Shown here: one piece after another, positions 13,135 through 14,935 of the stretch
How positions within the stretch are numbered: position 1 is the first letter of the stretch
Layout: the number at the start of each line of letters is the position of its first letter
NCBI GenBank assembly: GCA_004298625.1
Contig: SCSY01000312.1
Span: forward strand, 1-14,935
Reading direction: 5' to 3'
DNA from: Nitrospirota bacterium
Lineage (GTDB): Bacteria; Nitrospirota; Thermodesulfovibrionia; Thermodesulfovibrionales; UBA1546
DNA length: 14,935 bases
Translations under genes and position numbers: made by a program
The notes under the pieces: generated by a model
The model's database searches: none
What the model saw: only the letters and a program-made list of their open reading frames with translations
What the model was told of the DNA's origin: nothing

Positions 13135-13365
13135 ATGAAACAATTGGTTGAGACAATGGCAAAGGCCCTGGTTGACAGGCCGGAAGAGGTGGTCGTTTCA
13201 GAAGTTGAGGGAGAAAAAACCACTGTTTTTGAACTAAGGGTTGCACAGACCGACCTTGGAAAAGTTATAGGAAAGCAGGGCAAGACTGCGCGCGCAATGA
13301 GGACCATCCTCAGCGCCTCAGGCACTAAAATGGGCAAACGATGTGTTCTTGAAATACTCGAATAA
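13135..13365 (+). CDS. khpA: KH-domain RNA-binding protein KhpA
   Basis: 76 residues from the chosen start. The KH signature VIGKQGKTARAMRTIL lies at about 44-59, with the GxxG loop intact. KhpA-type proteins bind RNA, often with KhpB, and usually follow rpsP. An upstream in-frame ATG at 13120 would add five residues (MEVEK), but GGAGGT at 13122-13127 is placed 7 bases before ATG 13135 and the family is normally about 76 residues, so 13135 is preferred. Usually rimM, trmD and rplS follow; here a terminator follows instead. Confidence 0.93.
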   Translation: MKQLVETMAKALVDRPEEVVVSEVEGEKTTVFELRVAQTDLGKVIGKQGKTARAMRTILSASGTKMGKRCVLEILE

Positions 13366-13410
13366 GACTTCCGGGGTTTCGAGAAATAAATAACCGGATA
13401 ACAATAAACG

Positions 13411-13441
13411 AGGGGACAAGGATAAAACCTGTCCCCTTTTA
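13411..13441 (+). terminator. Intrinsic terminator after khpA
   Basis: AGGGGACA (13411-13418) pairs with TGTCCCCT (13430-13437) around an 11-base loop, followed by TTT and then ATTTT. It lies 45 bases after the khpA stop and would end the trxA-to-khpA transcript. Confidence 0.85.
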
Positions 13442-13458
13442 TTTTCGTCAGCCTGCTT

Positions 13459-13464
13459 TATAAT
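13459..13464 (+). promoter_or_regulatory. -10 box TATAAT, probable leaderless start of rnr
   Basis: A perfect TATAAT at 13459-13464 ends 4 bases before ATG 13469 and 7 bases before a second ATG at 13472. No Shine-Dalgarno sequence is present. Transcription is expected to begin at about 13470-13472, which would favour initiation at the second ATG on a leaderless mRNA. The -35 position overlaps the preceding terminator's T-rich tail and is weak. Confidence 0.5.
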
Positions 13465-13468
13465 TGAT

Positions 13469-14935
13469 ATGATGAACAAACAAACCGTTCTTGCACTTCT
13501 GAAAAAAAAGATCAAAAAGCCTTTCAGTTTTAAGGAGATGGTGCTTCTCGCGGGGCTAAACCATTCTGAGGCGCGCTCGTTAAAAAAGGTTCTAAGGGTT
13601 ATGCTCCGGGACGGCGACATCGTACTGACGAGAAAAGGCCTTTATGTCCCTGCAGAGGACACAAACCTTGTGACAGGTTACTTTGAGGCGCATAGAGACG
13701 GGTATGGGTTTGTGATAACAGAGAAGCCCGGTGAAAGGGACTTTTTTATTCCGGCCCGCGCCGTATCCGGGGCAATGGGCAATGACAGGGTCATCGTAAG
13801 GGTCGAGAACCTCCATAAACGCGAAGGAAAGATAATAAGGATACTGGAGAGGGCGCATGCCAGGGTAGCCGGCAAGTTTGAAGTCACGAAGACCGCGGCT
13901 TATGTCCGGCCCAAAAATAAATCCATAACATTCGACCTGTATATACCCCCTGCCGACAGGGGGCTTGCAAAAGACGGGGATATTGTTGTTGCCGAGATTA
14001 CCAGTTATCCCGAAGAGAAAAGGCCGCCTTCGGGAAGGATCGTAAAGATAATAGAAAAACCCAAGGACCCCGCGTCCGAGGTTGAGGCGATAATAGATGA
14101 GTTCAACATCCCGCGAAGATTTCCAAGGAATGTGGCCGAGGAAGCAAAGATGCTCTGTATTGCTCCTCCCTCGCTCTCTCTTCACAAAGGGACAGAGGAA
14201 AAGAGAAGAGATCTGAGAGAGCTTCCAACGGTTACGATTGATGGAGAGAGGGCAAAAGACTTTGACGATGCGGTCTCGATCAAACTTACAGAGCATGGTT
14301 ATAGGCTCTGGGTGCATATAGCAGACGTAGGTTTTTATGTCCCATGGGATTCCATAATCGACCTTGAAGCGAGAAAAAGAGGCACAAGCATATATTTCCC
14401 TGACAGGGTAACGCCCATGCTCCCAAAAGAACTGTCGGAAGACCTCTGCAGTCTTAAGCCGAAGGTTGACAGGCTTGCATTTACCGCTGAAATGGATTTT
14501 GACAGGCAAGGCGGGCTGCTGAATTCAAGATTTTACCCCAGTCTCATAAAAAGCGATGAGAGGATGACTTATACCTCTGTCAAGAAAATCCTGATCGATA
14601 ATGACAGCCATGAACGGGAGAAATACGGCTACCTGCTGGGGCATTTTGAGCTGATGGCCGAGCTGTGCGGCATACTGAGACAGAAAAGACTTTCCAGGGG
14701 AAGCCTTGATTTTGATCTTCCGGAACCTGAAGTTATGCTCGACCTGCAGGGCGTTCCGGAGGCGATAATCAGGGCAGAGCGGAATTTTGCGCATATAATC
14801 ATCGAGGAATTCATGATAGCCGCAAATGAGGCCGTTGCAGAACATCTTGCGGGGATCGAGGTCCCGAGTCTTTACAGGATACACGAGGAACCCGATTCGA
14901 TGAAACTTGCAGATATTATGAGGGTCATAAAGCCG
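13469..14935 (+). CDS. rnr: Ribonuclease R, 3-prime part beyond the window
   Basis: Open for 489 codons to the window end with no stop. Two ATGs begin it (13469 and 13472); the second may be the true start. Order of domains: an N-terminal winged-helix-like segment (about 1-60, KPFSFKEMVLLAG), two cold-shock-type OB domains (about 63-200, GYFEAHRDGYGFV and DFFIPARAV), then the RNB catalytic domain from about 240. The metal-binding acidic residues Asp258, Asp264, Asp266 and Asp267 (IDGERAKDFDDAV) have the same spacing as Asp272, 278, 280 and 281 of E. coli RNase R. HIADVGFYV and SLYRIHEEP are further RNB motifs. The enzyme degrades structured RNA 3-prime to 5-prime. The remaining RNB part and S1 domain lie outside the window. 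Confidence 0.95.
   Translation, partial: MMNKQTVLALLKKKIKKPFSFKEMVLLAGLNHSEARSLKKVLRVMLRDGDIVLTRKGLYVPAEDTNLVTGYFEAHRDGYGFVITEKPGERDFFIPARAVSGAMGNDRVIVRVENLHKREGKIIRILERAHARVAGKFEVTKTAAYVRPKNKSITFDLYIPPADRGLAKDGDIVVAEITSYPEEKRPPSGRIVKIIEKPKDPASEVEAIIDEFNIPRRFPRNVAEEAKMLCIAPPSLSLHKGTEEKRRDLRELPTVTIDGERAKDFDDAVSIKLTEHGYRLWVHIADVGFYVPWDSIIDLEARKRGTSIYFPDRVTPMLPKELSEDLCSLKPKVDRLAFTAEMDFDRQGGLLNSRFYPSLIKSDERMTYTSVKKILIDNDSHEREKYGYLLGHFELMAELCGILRQKRLSRGSLDFDLPEPEVMLDLQGVPEAIIRAERNFAHIIIEEFMIAANEAVAEHLAGIEVPSLYRIHEEPDSMKLADIMRVIKP

Noticed and set aside
13592..14509. Long minus-strand open frame opposite rnr (305 codons)
   Set aside because: The plus strand encodes a clear RNase R with catalytic residues across the same bases; the minus frame shows no known motif and is a shadow.

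Overview
The window reads as chromosomal DNA of an anaerobic or microaerophilic bacterium. Candidate lineages are Nitrospirota (Thermodesulfovibrionia-like) or a neighbouring deep Gram-negative group. This is inferred from gene content: a three-gene split glutamate synthase with many [4Fe-4S] cysteine motifs, a periplasmic c-type cytochrome, lipoproteins, and an ffh-rpsP-khpA block. No 16S rRNA is present, so the placement is tentative. No tRNA, rRNA, CRISPR array or transposase gene was found.

Layout. (a) 1-3420: a promoter and an exported beta-propeller protein with one CxxCH haem site. It is closed by a very stable UUCG hairpin and followed by a MacB/FtsX-type ABC permease with its LolD-like ATPase. 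(b) 3286-3420: a compact nested inverted repeat filling the gap to a convergent DUF2318 lipoprotein gene (3421-3861, minus). FtsX-type permease, LolD-type ATPase and DUF2318 together recall the gene neighbourhood of the P19/Ftr1 iron-uptake system, but Ftr1 and P19 are absent here. (c) 3862-5161: a small accessory segment. It holds an attC-like imperfect palindrome just downstream of an orphan one-TM protein, then an MNT nucleotidyltransferase (mntA-like antitoxin) followed by the decayed remnant of its HEPN toxin gene (hepT).

(d) 5170-10326, minus: an archaeal-style split glutamate synthase operon. The order is glutaminase subunit, ferredoxin plus FMN synthase subunit, then a GXGXG domain fused to a GltD-type FAD/NAD(P)H oxidoreductase with C-terminal ferredoxin clusters. 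Together these would turn glutamine and 2-oxoglutarate into two glutamates. The genes overlap by 22 and 11 bases. The last gene carries a translated stretch of simple repeats at its start. The operon has a strong promoter and a leader with a terminator that can be replaced by a competing hairpin, which suggests attenuation control.

(e) 10500-14935, plus: a near-perfect sigma70 promoter drives trxA (thioredoxin), followed by a TlpA-like lipoprotein, ffh (SRP GTPase), rpsP (ribosomal protein bS16) and khpA (KH RNA-binding protein), ending at an intrinsic terminator. rnr (RNase R) starts next and runs off the window end; it is open for 489 codons. Three genes (permease, DUF2318, rnr) have TATAAT 4-7 bases before the ATG and no Shine-Dalgarno sequence, suggesting leaderless mRNAs.
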